Positions 1 through 10,623 of a stretch of 64,000 nucleotides of DNA are shown here, one piece after another. The notes under the pieces are model-generated. The model was not told the DNA's origin. It did no database searches and was given only the letters and a program-made list of their open reading frames with translations. This DNA comes from Earliella scabrosa. Its lineage: Eukaryota > Basidiomycota > Agaricomycetes > Polyporales > Polyporaceae. Where the stretch lies: assembly GCA_022605405.1 (NCBI GenBank), contig JABYQQ010000036.1, forward strand, positions 124,001-188,000, in the 5' to 3' direction. The first letter of the stretch is position 1; each line of letters opens with the position of its first letter. The translations under genes were made by a program, and so were the position numbers.

Positions 1-540
1 CGAACAGACACCATTGCCTGTTGTGTGAGTCGAGATCATTAGAGACCATCACGTGAATTTGCACATGATCTTGTAACATTTTGTGGAGTTAATCATCTAT
101 AGAGACCCACTACCTGTTGGAGTGCGATGGCATCGGTGAGCGAGCACAAAGCTGTCTGTGTGATTCGCGATCATGTCTTGTCTACTGTACAACACTATTC
201 TAGGTTGGAATGACTGTGAGACAGCAGTATTGTATGATACGTTATATAAGCTGTGTAGTTAACACTCTGTATCTTCACTGTTTGCAAGGCCTTGCCAAAT
301 GCAAATACCCTTCTCTTCTTGTGATTGACTTCTCCCCGCGTGTGCACCCTCTTTCTCTAACACTACCTCAGTCGGTAGCGGGGATGTTTGACTGGGCAAA
401 TATGACGTCTGGTATAACGCTTTTGAGCAATCCATTGCAATTTTGCCAAGAACTACGTGTGGTATCCAGTACTTTGCCTGCCAGCAACAATACACCCAGG
501 CTACGGATGTCATTAGAGACTGGTCACTACATTCACAAAG
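1..540. other. No gene seen
   Basis: The downstream flank of the MYND gene. Open frames are short and lack coding character. AT-rich compared with the rest of the window. Confidence 0.5.
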
Positions 541-1273
541 TTAAATAGCAAGATCCATAAAGAAAGCAGACAATGTTCCCAAATCCAAGTCACAGACATT
601 AGCAAATAGCCTGCGTCTTGACCCACTATACTTTAACACCACAAGTGTCCCATACCATGGCCGATGAACTGCATGCTTTACCAAGGCACTGACAGCCTGG
701 TTTTGCGACTCCTTCTGTCCAAATGCATGGGGACTATACCACAGGCTCAGAGGATATCGCATGTGCACACCATGAAGACCCTTTTCCAACACCAATTCAA
801 TGGGGGGACCATCAGGAAAGAAGGATGTTAGACGGGGGATTGGCATGCAATCGGCTACTCCAGCTTGAGAAATGCTGTGCACGGGAACATAAAAAACTGT
901 TGCCTCCACACAACGATCTATACAACATGAGTTTAGTACACATAACCACTACTAACTTTAATGATAGCTACCTGCATTGCACCAGAATACAAATCCGGAT
1001 GTTACTGCTTCGCCAGAAGGCACCAAGGCCATAGTGCCTTCAACAGAAGAGCTCATTTTGTAGGGAATGCAGAACTGCCGATGGCGTGGCCAATCCTATA
1101 ACAAAATCAATCATGATTTTACAGCTAAGACTGCAAGTGAAGACACACACATTGTTCAAATGAGATTGAGAACAATACCAAGATGCACGACAGCGTGAAC
1201 ACCATGTATAGGCCAGTTGGCCACAAAAAACACAGATGCGGGGATGAATAGGAGTACCAGCGTTAGATGCCAT
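541..1273 (-). CDS. Small MYND-type zinc finger protein
   Basis: Three exons (1273-1151, 1095-972, 917-541; 624 nt, 207 aa) join in frame through GT-AG introns of 55 and 54 nt. Residues about 14-50 form a MYND finger: CVFC, then CSRC, then YCSQSH, then DWPRHRQFC. The DW-x2-H-x3-C half only appears after removing the first intron, which supports the model. The sixth ligand, usually Cys, is His here, an exchange that can still bind zinc. MYND fingers usually bind proline-rich peptides in transcriptional or chromatin partners. The remaining roughly 150 residues match no domain I know and carry no SET domain. The gene stands alone among repeats, unlike the housekeeping genes to the right, which suggests a lineage-expanded family. 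Product class is firm; function is unknown. Confidence 0.82.
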
Positions 1274-1873
1274 GGACAACAGACACAATAACCAAGGACT
1301 TAATCACTGCACACCTTATAAAAGGTCTGGGGGCTGCTTAAGCGACCAGCAACACATCACAATGACGTATGTATCAGTATAATCTTGGTAAATGCGCAGC
1401 ACCCCGTGACATACATGACTGTCAGGCACCTGAAAAGATGCATGTGATTACCCCTGTTTATCATGCTTGACAGTGAAGTACGTCACATGACAGAGACAAA
1501 GGACAAGAGGTCAAAACTGGGATCTCTACATTTATATACAATCATGAAGTGACAGATTGTTCCTGCAAGACAAACAATCAACCTAGCACAGACGGTGACA
1601 ATAACTAACAAAGAAATGCCCACTGAAAGGTCGGCTGCTACCAACCTCATGCAAGAACGGAATGGGAATGGAGTCTATGTTGCATCTGGTAGGTTAGTGG
1701 TATGTACATCATGAGCTAGTCTGATGCATACCTATGTTGCGTCTGGTAGGTAAGTGGTAAGGAACGCAACATGGTGATATATCTGAGCAAAGTTACAAAC
1801 AATTCATGGCTCACGAAGGCAAAGCTGCCCAGTGGCACTGCCACACACACTTATTGTTCCTACACCTCTATTG
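1274..1873. other. Intergenic, repeat-bearing, no gene
   Basis: Upstream flank of the MYND gene. It contains a short direct repeat (annotated separately) and leads into an inverted-repeat element. No coding frame is convincing. Confidence 0.5.
1674..1760. repeat. Two-copy direct repeat
   Basis: A roughly 29-nt motif with core TCTGGTAGGT occurs at 1674-1702 and again at 1731-1760 with two or three differences, giving a 57-nt period. It may be a leftover of a tandem array or a small insertion. Confidence 0.6.
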
Positions 1874-2180
1874 GCACTTATGAGCCAAATAAGGGCCAAT
1901 AAGTGGTTTGAAGTTCTACTGATGCACAGTGATGCGTTCACTGTATGCCACCCAACCAGTCACACTTTCACATAATACTGTACCATTTTGACCAATTCGA
2001 CCAGTCACATGTCGCTGCCTGACTGTTAAGTTTGGGTGAATTTTGGCTGTCTGTCACCAGTCACATAGAGGGCATTCAGATGCGCCCTGCAGGCGCTAAC
2101 TCCATGCCGGAGCAGTGCATCAGTAGAAGTGGAACACACTTACCACACTTATTGGCTCTTATTTGGCCAGATAAGACACA
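1874..2180. mobile_element. MITE-like inverted-repeat element
   Basis: The left arm (about 1874-1927) and right arm (about 2118-2180) are inverted copies. Both read GCCAAATAAG(G/A)GCCAATAAGTG and then, further in, TTCTACTGATGCAC. The right arm has about 8 nt extra between these blocks. The roughly 190-nt interior has no coding frame. About 307 nt with long arms and no gene fits a miniature inverted-repeat transposable element. I could not fix the outer ends to the base or find a clear target-site duplication, so the family stays open. Confidence 0.7.
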
Positions 2181-3393
2181 TAAGCAGCAAGCGTGGTGAT
2201 ACCACCACCAAGCGGCTATGACCTCTCGAGATGCGGTGATGGGTGTGCTCCGGCTCTGTGTGCGGAAAGAAACAACTAAACCACACTAAGAAACCAAGAA
2301 CTCCGAGTCGAGAAGGTGGTGTGAGGTAGGGGATCTGGTTCCCAGGTTTGCAGGACGCGGACGCGGAGTCGACTCTCGAAAGACTCTTGCGAAGGATTGC
2401 AGAGACCACGGGGGAAGACTATTGAAGAGAGCTTGAAGAAGTGTGGCTAACTCAAGCTCTGCGGAGGGAACCCGCAGGACGGTGTCTCAAGAAGGAAAGA
2501 ACGCAAATTGCAGGCGCAGACGCAAGTCGCTGTCGCAGACCCAAACGCACACGCAAACGCACGCGTATTCGCAAGGTCTCGATGGGTGGGGGATTCGATG
2601 AGCTGGGGCTCCTGCCCTCGCACTACTCTAACTACACGATCCTGCGACCGTCCGCAACTCCAGAACACGATAACTGGAAAACTTCTCGTATCAACTCTTC
2701 CACCGCCCGCACCGTCCGCCTGATCCTCTCCCAACTGCGCGTGCCTTCGCCACATCCCCGTCCCGTCACCCTCAAACGCGGCCTTTGATCGTGATCTCGC
2801 CTCTCGACGAATCAGCCTCAAGGCTACCGGACGGTGGCTGTGTCCTCGATCCTCGGCACGTCCTCCTGCACGATCGCGTCCTCGCACTCCCAGGTCTTGT
2901 CCGTCGGTTGCGATAGCTCGCAAGCTCGTGAGTGGTCAGCCTCGCATGACTCAGTCGAATGCCACGCTCACGACCCTTGCGCGCGATGTTCTTCCGCATC
3001 CTTGGCTCGCAGAACGTGCGTCCGAGACCACCTCGTCCCTCGCGTTGCGGGGCTCCGACCGGACCGTCGGGGAAATGAAGGGGCCTCGAAGTCGCGCGTG
3101 TTTTCGTGTGGTAGAGTCGCGCGCAGTCGGAAGGCTGGTGGGGCGCGGCTGCCGTCTGCGGGAAGGTCACGCGAAGGGTTCGCGCGAAGGCACGTTGCAG
3201 AGTGCGGGTCGACAAAATCGGGGCATGGCCGGTGCTGGTGCACAACAGCGGATTTTGGATAGCTCTTTGCCCACTTAACGGTTTTGAACGAAACTTTGCA
3301 GATGCATTGTGAATGTATTTGCACATCTGCATGCAAAATTTCAGCACGATCAGAGGAGGTACATCTATGTTATGGAGGAATTCCCTGGGACCC
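2181..3393. other. Spacer between two related repeats, no gene seen
   Basis: GC rises sharply after about 2400 and several long frames overlap on both strands, as expected for GC-rich non-coding DNA. None has codon structure, introns or a domain I can defend. It lies between the MITE-like element and its diverged half copy, so it could be the inside of a larger composite insertion. Confidence 0.4.
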
Positions 3394-3591
3394 GAATAAG
3401 CAGAATAAGTGCCACTTGGCACTAAGCAAGTAAGTGTTTCCCTGTTCTACTGATGTGTGCTGTTGCATGCCCCCAGTTGGTCAAATTTTCAGCCATGTCA
3501 CAGGTCACCAGGGCTGTTGTCGACTTTGTCTGCCAAATTGCCATGTCATGCATCACAGACATGGTTGAATTGGTCGAAATGGTACAGTATT
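3394..3591. mobile_element. Diverged half copy of the MITE-like element, opposite orientation
   Basis: Read forward, this stretch resembles the reverse complement of 1874-2180. It starts with an AATAAGTG-rich end, then TTCTACTGATG, then a block at 3564-3591 (GAATTGGTCGAAATGGTACA) that matches the reverse complement of 1974-2000 with one or two differences. The second arm is missing or unrecognisable. Similarity is partial, so this is an old or truncated copy. Confidence 0.55.
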
Positions 3592-4363
3592 ACAACAAAC
3601 ACCAATGGCACCAACTTCAAGCAGCCAGCACCACTGCCCAAACAGAACTTTCAAGAGACAAAGGGCGGAACACTGTCCAACTTGACACTTTTGACCAACA
3701 AAGCAATGTTATCAGAAGGACACAAAGCCTCAGAACCACTGCAAACTTAAAACATATATTCCAGCAGCTCCGACACCATTAAAATGAACACAAAGCAATG
3801 AACTACACCACACCAAAAGAAGACAGGAAAACAACAAATGATAGAAACGACACAGACAGCAACACGCACAGGGAAACTCCACCATGTCAAGGGTGAAACC
3901 AATATTGGTCCAGATTGGTCCAACAGATCAAAAGGACCAATAAACCCTAACCCAACCCTAAGGTCATGTGATCAACCTGTAAAGTCCTTGATGAAGTTCT
4001 CGTCGCTGCTCTGCATATGACTTGGTATGTTTTGGGAGCTCAGTACACTGCTCAATGCATAAGAAGTCAAATTAGAGCCATTGTGATTGTGTCATGAGCT
4101 TGTACAAAGCAGTGTAAGCAGTAGTAAGTAGTACTAGGTCCAACATAATAAATACTTGAAACAAATGACGGACTCGAACTTGAATGTCTAGTAGTCCAGG
4201 GATACTGTACACACATCCCATTCCTCGCTCAAAACAAAACATGAGAACTTGAAACATGTACACGCTCAGGTGAGCCGCGGGTCGGTTCCGATATCTGGGA
4301 ATTTTGGGTGGCCAGATAACTTCCGACCGGCGCTTCCATACTGGAGCGTTGTGCCCCAGACAT
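3592..4363. other. No gene seen
   Basis: AT-richer sequence with short open frames on both strands and no introns or motifs I recognise. Fragments near 3900 (ATTGGTCC repeated) recall the interior of the neighbouring inverted-repeat elements, so more degraded copies may lie here. Confidence 0.4.
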
Positions 4364-4429
4364 CGAACAGATATCGGACAGACCGATATTGGAGGGAGGT
4401 CTAAGCGCCGGCTGCAAAATATCTGTTCG
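4364..4429. repeat. Perfect 11-bp inverted repeat (hairpin)
   Basis: CGAACAGATAT at 4364-4374 is followed by its exact complement ATATCTGTTCG at 4419-4429, separated by 44 nt. A 15-nt direct repeat, AGATAACTTCCGACC, brackets the region near 4314 and 4451. The arrangement looks like the inside of a small palindromic repeat of about 200 nt. Confidence 0.6.
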
Positions 4430-5087
4430 GTACCCAGCGCCGCCCCGGCAGATAACTTCCGACCAAATACCCAGGGCGCCCGGTGCACACTTGGGCGTGT
4501 ATGACTGCGAAGCCAGCGGAAAAATTAGATTTGATAAGCACGAAATAGCCCAGAACTGCGGTATATAGTAGCACGGTTTAGAGAGAAACGATCTATAGAA
4601 GGAAAAAAAAGCACCCGCAAAGCAAGATTGGTCCAAGTAGGGAGTCGGGACAAAAGGTGCGCCTTCGGCGCACGACAATCCTGGGCAGCTTTTGGGCCGC
4701 TAGCGCGGCCCGACGTGCTCCCTGCGCACAGTTACGGTACCCGAAAGCGGACTGTCAGGGGTCCTGCAAGCCAAAATTACTATATCGAACGACCTGAAAC
4801 ACTGAAACACGTGGTTTAGTCAGCTTTCCCACCCCACACGGACTCGCCTTTACTCGACTGGAGACCTGGATCACGGAACGTGACCAGGAATATGCAGCGT
4901 GGTCCCTCTCCGTGCACTAGTTTCGCCGTGCGGCCCGTCCCATAGGCTCGCCCAGTTGAGCCAAACATACTGTGACTAGTACTCTAGTGACGTGGTGAAA
5001 ATGGCGCACAACAACACATATGCACACGTACCTATCCCCGCGTCCCCCACTGGTTGACAGAAGGCGGACGATTCCGTCACACGGTAA
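4430..5087. other. Non-coding stretch with strong hairpins
   Basis: No coding frame is supported. Two tight hairpins at 4657-4711 are annotated separately. The stretch ends at the left arm of a terminal-inverted-repeat element. Confidence 0.4.
4657..4711. repeat. Two adjacent perfect hairpins
   Basis: GTGCGCC-TTC-GGCGCAC (4657-4673) and GGGCCGC-TAGC-GCGGCCC (4694-4711) each have a 7-bp GC stem with a 3- or 4-nt loop. Two such hairpins 20 nt apart in a gene-free, repeat-rich stretch may mark a mobile-element end. I see no accompanying CTRR-type Helitron end. Confidence 0.6.
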
Positions 5088-6135
5088 AGCCCGGTGAAAA
5101 ATGCCTCTGCCACCCTCCGCCAATATCTGCATATTTCTGCAGTGGCCTATCGCGGCGGAGAATGGCAGAAAAACGTGCAATGGCGCAGATGAGATCTGCG
5201 CCATTCTGCCACTGTCTGCATCTCTCCGCCAGCCTGTCAATCCTTCTGCCGATTTCCGCCACAGTAGGTCCACGAGCACACCTGGTTCTCATCGCATTTG
5301 GTAGGGCGCACATCGGCTGCTATTCCCAAATCTAGCTACGTATACGGTACATCGCGGCGGCGACGCGGCCGACGTCTGCGCCTACCACGCCCCGCCCTTC
5401 CTATGCCCTCTGCCCTGGTGCTCCGTCCTCGCCCTTCCCCGCTCAACGCCCCGTCGCGCGCCCGCCGTCCCCGCCCTCCGTCCTCGCCCCGCCCCGCTCC
5501 CCGCCCCACCGCGCGCCCGCTATCCACGCCCTCTTGCCTCTGTGTCTCTCCTTGCACTCCCATCCTCGTCATCGTCTGCCTCCAGTGCCCGCTCCCAACG
5601 CCGTGCCGTCCCACCTACGACTCACGCTTGCACCCGCCCCGTCCTTCGTCGCCCGCCGCGTCTATCCCCATCCGCGCCGTCCCCATCTCCCTACCATCGC
5701 TCTCCTAGTACAATAAATGTGTTGTAGAGGAGTGCTCACCTGGTATATGCGGCTGACAGGGCGAGGGAACAGTAGCGGGAGGACGGTAGAGCAAGCAGTG
5801 ATGGTAGTGGTGAAAGAAGCGAGAGAAGGACGACGGCGCGCATGCACATATGTAGCAAGTCCGCGCGAGATGACATCATTGTGCTCGAGACAGAGCACGG
5901 GCGCTCGTCGTTGGGTTTGTGTTGAGGGAGCAGGTCAACGGCTAGGACATGTCAAACGAGAAAGCGTTCGAGCCAGGTTCGAGCAAAATTAGGGTCATCT
6001 TGGTCGTCTGGTCTCACTTCTCCACGAAGATCAGACGCCCGCGCGTAAAATGGCGGAAATTGGCAGACTCGTTTGACAGCTGGCCTATCGTGGCAGATAG
6101 CGGCGGAGGGGCGCATACGGATTTTTCACCGGGCC
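5088..6135. mobile_element. Non-autonomous element with long terminal inverted repeats
   Basis: The left end from about 5088 (CCCGGTGAAAAATGCC, then CCCTCCGCC, then ATATCTGC, then TGGCCTATCG) matches the reverse complement of the right end before about 6135 (CCCGGTGAAAAATCCG, then CCCCTCCGCC, then CTATCTGCC, then GATAGGCC). Similarity continues inward to a TCTGCC(G/A)ATTTCCGCCA block on both sides, so the arms are about 100-190 nt, the left one with extra sequence. The interior holds a pyrimidine-rich stretch (about 5385-5720) and no transposase frame. This fits a non-autonomous DNA transposon of about 1.05 kb. Exact ends and target duplication are not resolved. Confidence 0.68.
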
Positions 6136-7150
6136 GGTAAAGGCTCCTGCCACTTAGCGCTCCGGCAGCTAGAAAAGTTGGATGGGCGCTAATGTGCCGT
6201 TCCAGTGCCGAGGCGGCTAAAGGATTGGCCAACCTACGTTGCCACTCCGCCTTTGGAGCTATCATCTGTGCAGTCCAGGGCTACTACTTGCTTACTTGCT
6301 ACACCCTTCTCCGCCTGGATAACGATGGCGCGCACGAGTCCATCAAGACACCTCAGACTTAGAGCAGAGAGCATATGCCTCGATCGTTACCTCACGACAA
6401 CGCGACCAATCGAACAACGTCCCAATGACGCAGCACGCTAGTCCTCTCCATGTACGACTGTCCAGGCCTCCGGGAGTGGTGGTTGCCGCGAGCTCATTGC
6501 AGATCCTCCCTATTCTTCAGAAATGAATCAGAAACGAGCCCGATGACAAGCATCTCGGTCAAAAGCACCCCACGTACTAGTAGTCAGTGGCGCCAGGGTG
6601 GCTGATCCGCTGCGGGGACGCAAATGCCGACATCCGTATAGAACCTGGAGAAGTATCCGGATGCTCCCCGATAGACGTGTTGCTTCTCAGGAACATGTCC
6701 ATGATCTGCTTAAGCTCAGATATCTGTCACTGCACTGTGGTCATGCAGCCCACCGCTTAGTGCGCTTCTACAAGCGTCAAACATCAGCCCTTGGTCGGAG
6801 TTCCATGGACTGCTTGACCCGTAACTTGTGACCCGTAACTTGTGACCGATGTGAGTCGCGCTGCTGCTGTATCGTTTGAAGCCTTAGCGGGGCACCCTTA
6901 AGCCTCTGTGTACCCCGGGGGCCGCACAAAGGTGGATGGTTCGACTCGTCGAGGTCTTCGAGAAAGTTGCGGCACCGGAGGCATGGGAGATATCTGGATA
7001 AGGTAAGCCACAACGTCAACCTCCTATCACGCACTTCTACGCTGTACTGAGCGCGCCTACGAGCATCCGGTATCCGGATAGATGTAGGACGCGGCTGTCG
7101 TGCTGGGCCAGATGCGCTGCGCTCTGTGTAGTCCTGGGAGCTAGTGCTAG
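6136..7150. other. No confident gene
   Basis: Only short or non-coding-looking frames. Copies of the palindrome ATCCGGAT begin here (near 6655 and 7073) and continue into the next locus. Confidence 0.35.
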
Positions 7151-7158
7151 TATATAAG
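7151..7158 (+). promoter_or_regulatory. TATA-like box
   Basis: TATATAAG lies about 120 nt upstream of an ATG at 7279 in good context (CCACCATGA). It is the best promoter candidate for the uncertain locus that follows. Confidence 0.4.
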
Positions 7159-7278
7159 TGATCGTGATCGAGCAACGACACGACCTGAACACCGACGCCG
7201 CTGTAAGCACCACATGCCTTCTCTGATATGGTCCATGGATTTGACGGATGTCGATGACAGCATTCTACAGTGTCCACC

Positions 7279-10123
7279 ATGACTGACACTCCCACATCTA
7301 TCGCAGCATCCGATGGTTGCTCAATCAGCGGCGAACTTTTTGGCTGTAGCAGGGAGACAAACGGATGCGATAATGCTCCCTCTGAAACTGATGCAGCAGG
7401 TCCGGATGCTCACCAGGATCTCACGCCCGTTGACCCAATAACAATAGCAGAGCTCACGCAGGCGGATCCGAGTGTTCCCGCGCCCAATGTTCCTCTGGTA
7501 CCATCATCGCTGCTCCTGCTAGACGGAAGAGACCTCGACGTCGCAAACGGTCAAGCCCCTGATGTGCGGGACGGAGATCCAACGCCTTGTCCGCCGCCGA
7601 TATGTCTTCTGGGTTCCCCGGTGTCACCACTACTCCTTCCCCTCGACGGATGGCACCACCCCTGTACTGCCTGTTCTACGGAGGCATGTATAGAGGTTCC
7701 AACGCCTATTTGTTCCCGGATGCATATCCTCGGTACGGTGTCTCCTCTTATAATTGCAGCTCCACGTTCATACTTGTTCATGCAGACTTGGAAGCGGAGC
7801 CGGAAATGTCAGAGGATGTGAACCAAGGTACGTCGCGTGTCCTTGCTATTATCGGGGTTCGCCATTCCTCCGTGATATTTCGAACATGATGGAAACATGG
7901 TACTACCCCTGTGCTCAGGTCGCGAAGACAATGATTGTTTGGTATTGAAGTCCACCGGTTTGACCAGAGGCGCCGTGGTAAGTTTACGGATATCCGCCAT
8001 GCTCGATTGATCGACGCTCCTGCTGGCAGATTCCGTCTACATGTATGGCCCAATGAACACAACGATAGAAAGTGATGGAGTCATCTGCGCTGGGGGCTCA
8101 ACAGTGAACACTGTCAGTATGTCCGAATTAGTGGCCGGGAACGTGCTGATGCGACTCCTCCAGAGATATCTATGTTCAAATTACATTGCAAGCGATCAGA
8201 CCCTCCTCCTCCTCCTCCTCCTCACCCCACTGCAGTCTGTGCTGGACAGGTCTTCCGGCTTCATGATATACAATACGCGAGTCGCACAATGCCGTGGGAA
8301 AGGAAGCTGTACTGCTGCGGGCGCTCGGCAATACAGTTTGCACGAGGCAGGATATCCGGATACTCTTCTCTGCGGCACCCCTTGATGACCATCAATTACC
8401 TTTAGTGACGTCGACTGTTACCCTGAAGAGCATCCGGATGCATCGTCACGCACTCTCTATCGACTTTCAGTTTGTCTAGATCACACAATGTCGGGATGAG
8501 AGGTGCGGGAGTAAGTTGTACGCGCGAAGATAGTGGTATAGGCGGACCTCCCGCCTCACGTCTCGCGGGCGGTCTTCGTGGGTTTGCAATCTGGATATCC
8601 TGAACGTGCGGATCGCTACTATCCAACACGCCGGTCGCGCTTCCATCCAACCTTCCTCCCCGACGCGGATATCTGTACGAAGGGTGATAGTATAAAGACT
8701 GCAAGATTGAGCTCGTACAAGTACCATGAACGACAAGGGAGACGCAATAGCGCAACCACTCTCTCCTGCACTTTGCACAAACCCGGCGGCTTGACACGAA
8801 CCAATTTAACGCCCTTCGTACAGTGCGACACATTCATCGTCCCGTTGCGACGACATATTCTGCCTTGAACAGCGTAGGTCTCCCGTCTTATGCCCACTTG
8901 CATGAAACGACGTACTAATCACGCTGTAGGTCCATCCAAGTCAACATTGGCTCGACCCCTCAGATCAAACACTAATCATGTGGGATGTGTGTGCTTCTGG
9001 AGGGGGCATCGACTGTTACGAAGACGTCTACTCGGACCTCTTGTTCTCAGACCCGAGTGGTCCCCCCGACTACGATCCGATGATCACCTGTGATGATCTT
9101 GGATCCAGCTGTACCCCGGATTTAGACGTGACGTATGCGTTGCCCACCGCCTGGTTATTACCTCAGAACTGACGGTTCCTGCAGCATGAAAATGCCTGAT
9201 GATGCGGATCCTACATGGTCATCAGACTCCGACTCAAGAGAGATGTCGAATGAACGCGCAGCAAAGCTGACCGAGGAGGAATCTTCTCTTGCACGTACCC
9301 CGTGTGACGATATTCGGTCACACACGCCCTCGTTGCCCCAGGTAGCATTTTCAGACCTGGAGGTGCCCAAGCCGTTCAACGAGCCAATTTTGGTCCGGGA
9401 CATCCCTGTCTCGGCTACCTCCGAGTCTATAGTGAGATGAAGTGCTCCGTCTATTTCCTGAGACTCGCTGACCTGCAACTGTTTCAATCTTTCATCAGTC
9501 TGGTTCTGCAGTCAGCGACTGTTGCCGTCGGACATCGCGAGATGTCGCCACCACGAGTGAGACTATCTGGGTACGCGCTATGCGGCTGCGCCCGCCACCA
9601 TGCGGATAGGTATTGTCAGGCAACGCTAACCGATAGCTTGTTTGTTCAGAACTTCAAGAACAGATTGAATGAGTCCGACGGAAGGCGTCTTGTGCTATCA
9701 ACCAAGAATGTAACATCGAAGCCACGCTCCAAGAAGCGCAATGCCATTCTTAAGGTCAGACCGTGGAGGTACGTGATCCAAGCGATGGTCTACATATCCG
9801 CTCGCATTCCTCATGTACTGCATTATCAAAGTCATATCTCGCTCTCTGGTCTGGGGCCTGTCCCAACGCAACGCATCATCCGCATCCCTGAAAACGTCTG
9901 TCTGGCCTATGATCATGCCATATGGCACATTCTACTCTTCGAATTGATTCGCCGGCGGGAGTGCATCAGTAAATGTTCGTCTCATTTCATCAAACCAGGG
10001 GAAATGTTGACGCTGACACTCTACGACAGTTGCGCAGCTCGCAGCTGATACCTGGCACCATCAGCGAGTCCGCGCTCGAAATACCCCGTCTTCAGAAGAC
10101 TATCACAAGTTCCCTCATCGAGT
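7279..10123 (+). CDS. Possible multi-exon gene, unrecognised; splicing unresolved
   Basis: Several stretches read like protein although no single frame spans the locus. They include a start at 7279 (MTDTPTSIAASDG), Tyr/Pro-rich pieces near 7590-7830 and 8580-8690, an acidic piece at 8978-9170 (DVCASGGGIDCYEDVYSD), an acidic Ser-rich piece at about 9180-9435, a basic segment near 9720 (KPRSKKRNA, nuclear-signal-like) and a tail ending at a stop at 10121-10123. Plausible GT and AG sites separate them. Acidic, Ser-rich and basic segments would suit a nuclear regulator, but I recognise no domain. It could equally be a decayed gene or two short genes. Limits are approximate. Confidence 0.3.
8202..8222. 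repeat. CCT microsatellite
   Basis: Seven CCT units in a row. If translated in the frame FKLHCKRSDPPPP it gives a short polyproline run. Confidence 0.7.
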
Positions 10124-10623
10124 GAAGGACATCCTTCATGAGAGAACGCGCAGTATATATTCTGGCGTGATGGTCCGGCTCTTCAGCATTGATTCGGTCG
10201 TTCATCGTTGGGCAGTACCGGCATATTCTTGTGTACATAAATTATTCTCTTCTCGGTGGCACCAGCTCAGTCTCTCACTGCCCTCTATCCTGACTCTTTC
10301 ATGCTCCTACATGTGCGATTATGTCCCTATGCTCTATAAATTGATTTATGTACCCAGGAGCGCTCAATTGGGCCGACTACACCCGTCCATGTTCGGTTGG
10401 TCGATCCCTCGAATGTCCTTGTTCGAGCATTCAAGCCTCAAGCCTTGTTCTCTCTAACGTACAGCCATTACCGGAACAGTCTCTGCAGCCGGATGATATG
10501 GTTGCTATCTAGATTGAGGAGTCTCGGAGGTGGGGACAATGACTGCGTCTTCTCAAGTCGGGTGCCCAGACATCATAAGCGCTGCCTCTATATCTCTCGC
10601 TGCTTGCCCTGCTGCGTCCCACG
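10124..10623. other. 3' flank of P450 and of the uncertain locus
   Basis: Short frames only. The stretch lies between the stop of the uncertain plus-strand locus and the minus-strand P450 stop, so it probably holds two 3' untranslated regions. Confidence 0.4.

Noticed and set aside
2400..3430. Overlapping 100-216 codon frames on both strands
   Set aside because: Arg/Pro/Ser-rich frames in every phase are what GC-rich non-coding DNA gives. No introns, motifs or start context stand out.
5298..5708. 136-codon Pro/Arg-rich frame
   Set aside because: It is a translation of the pyrimidine-rich core of the inverted-repeat element, with no other coding support.
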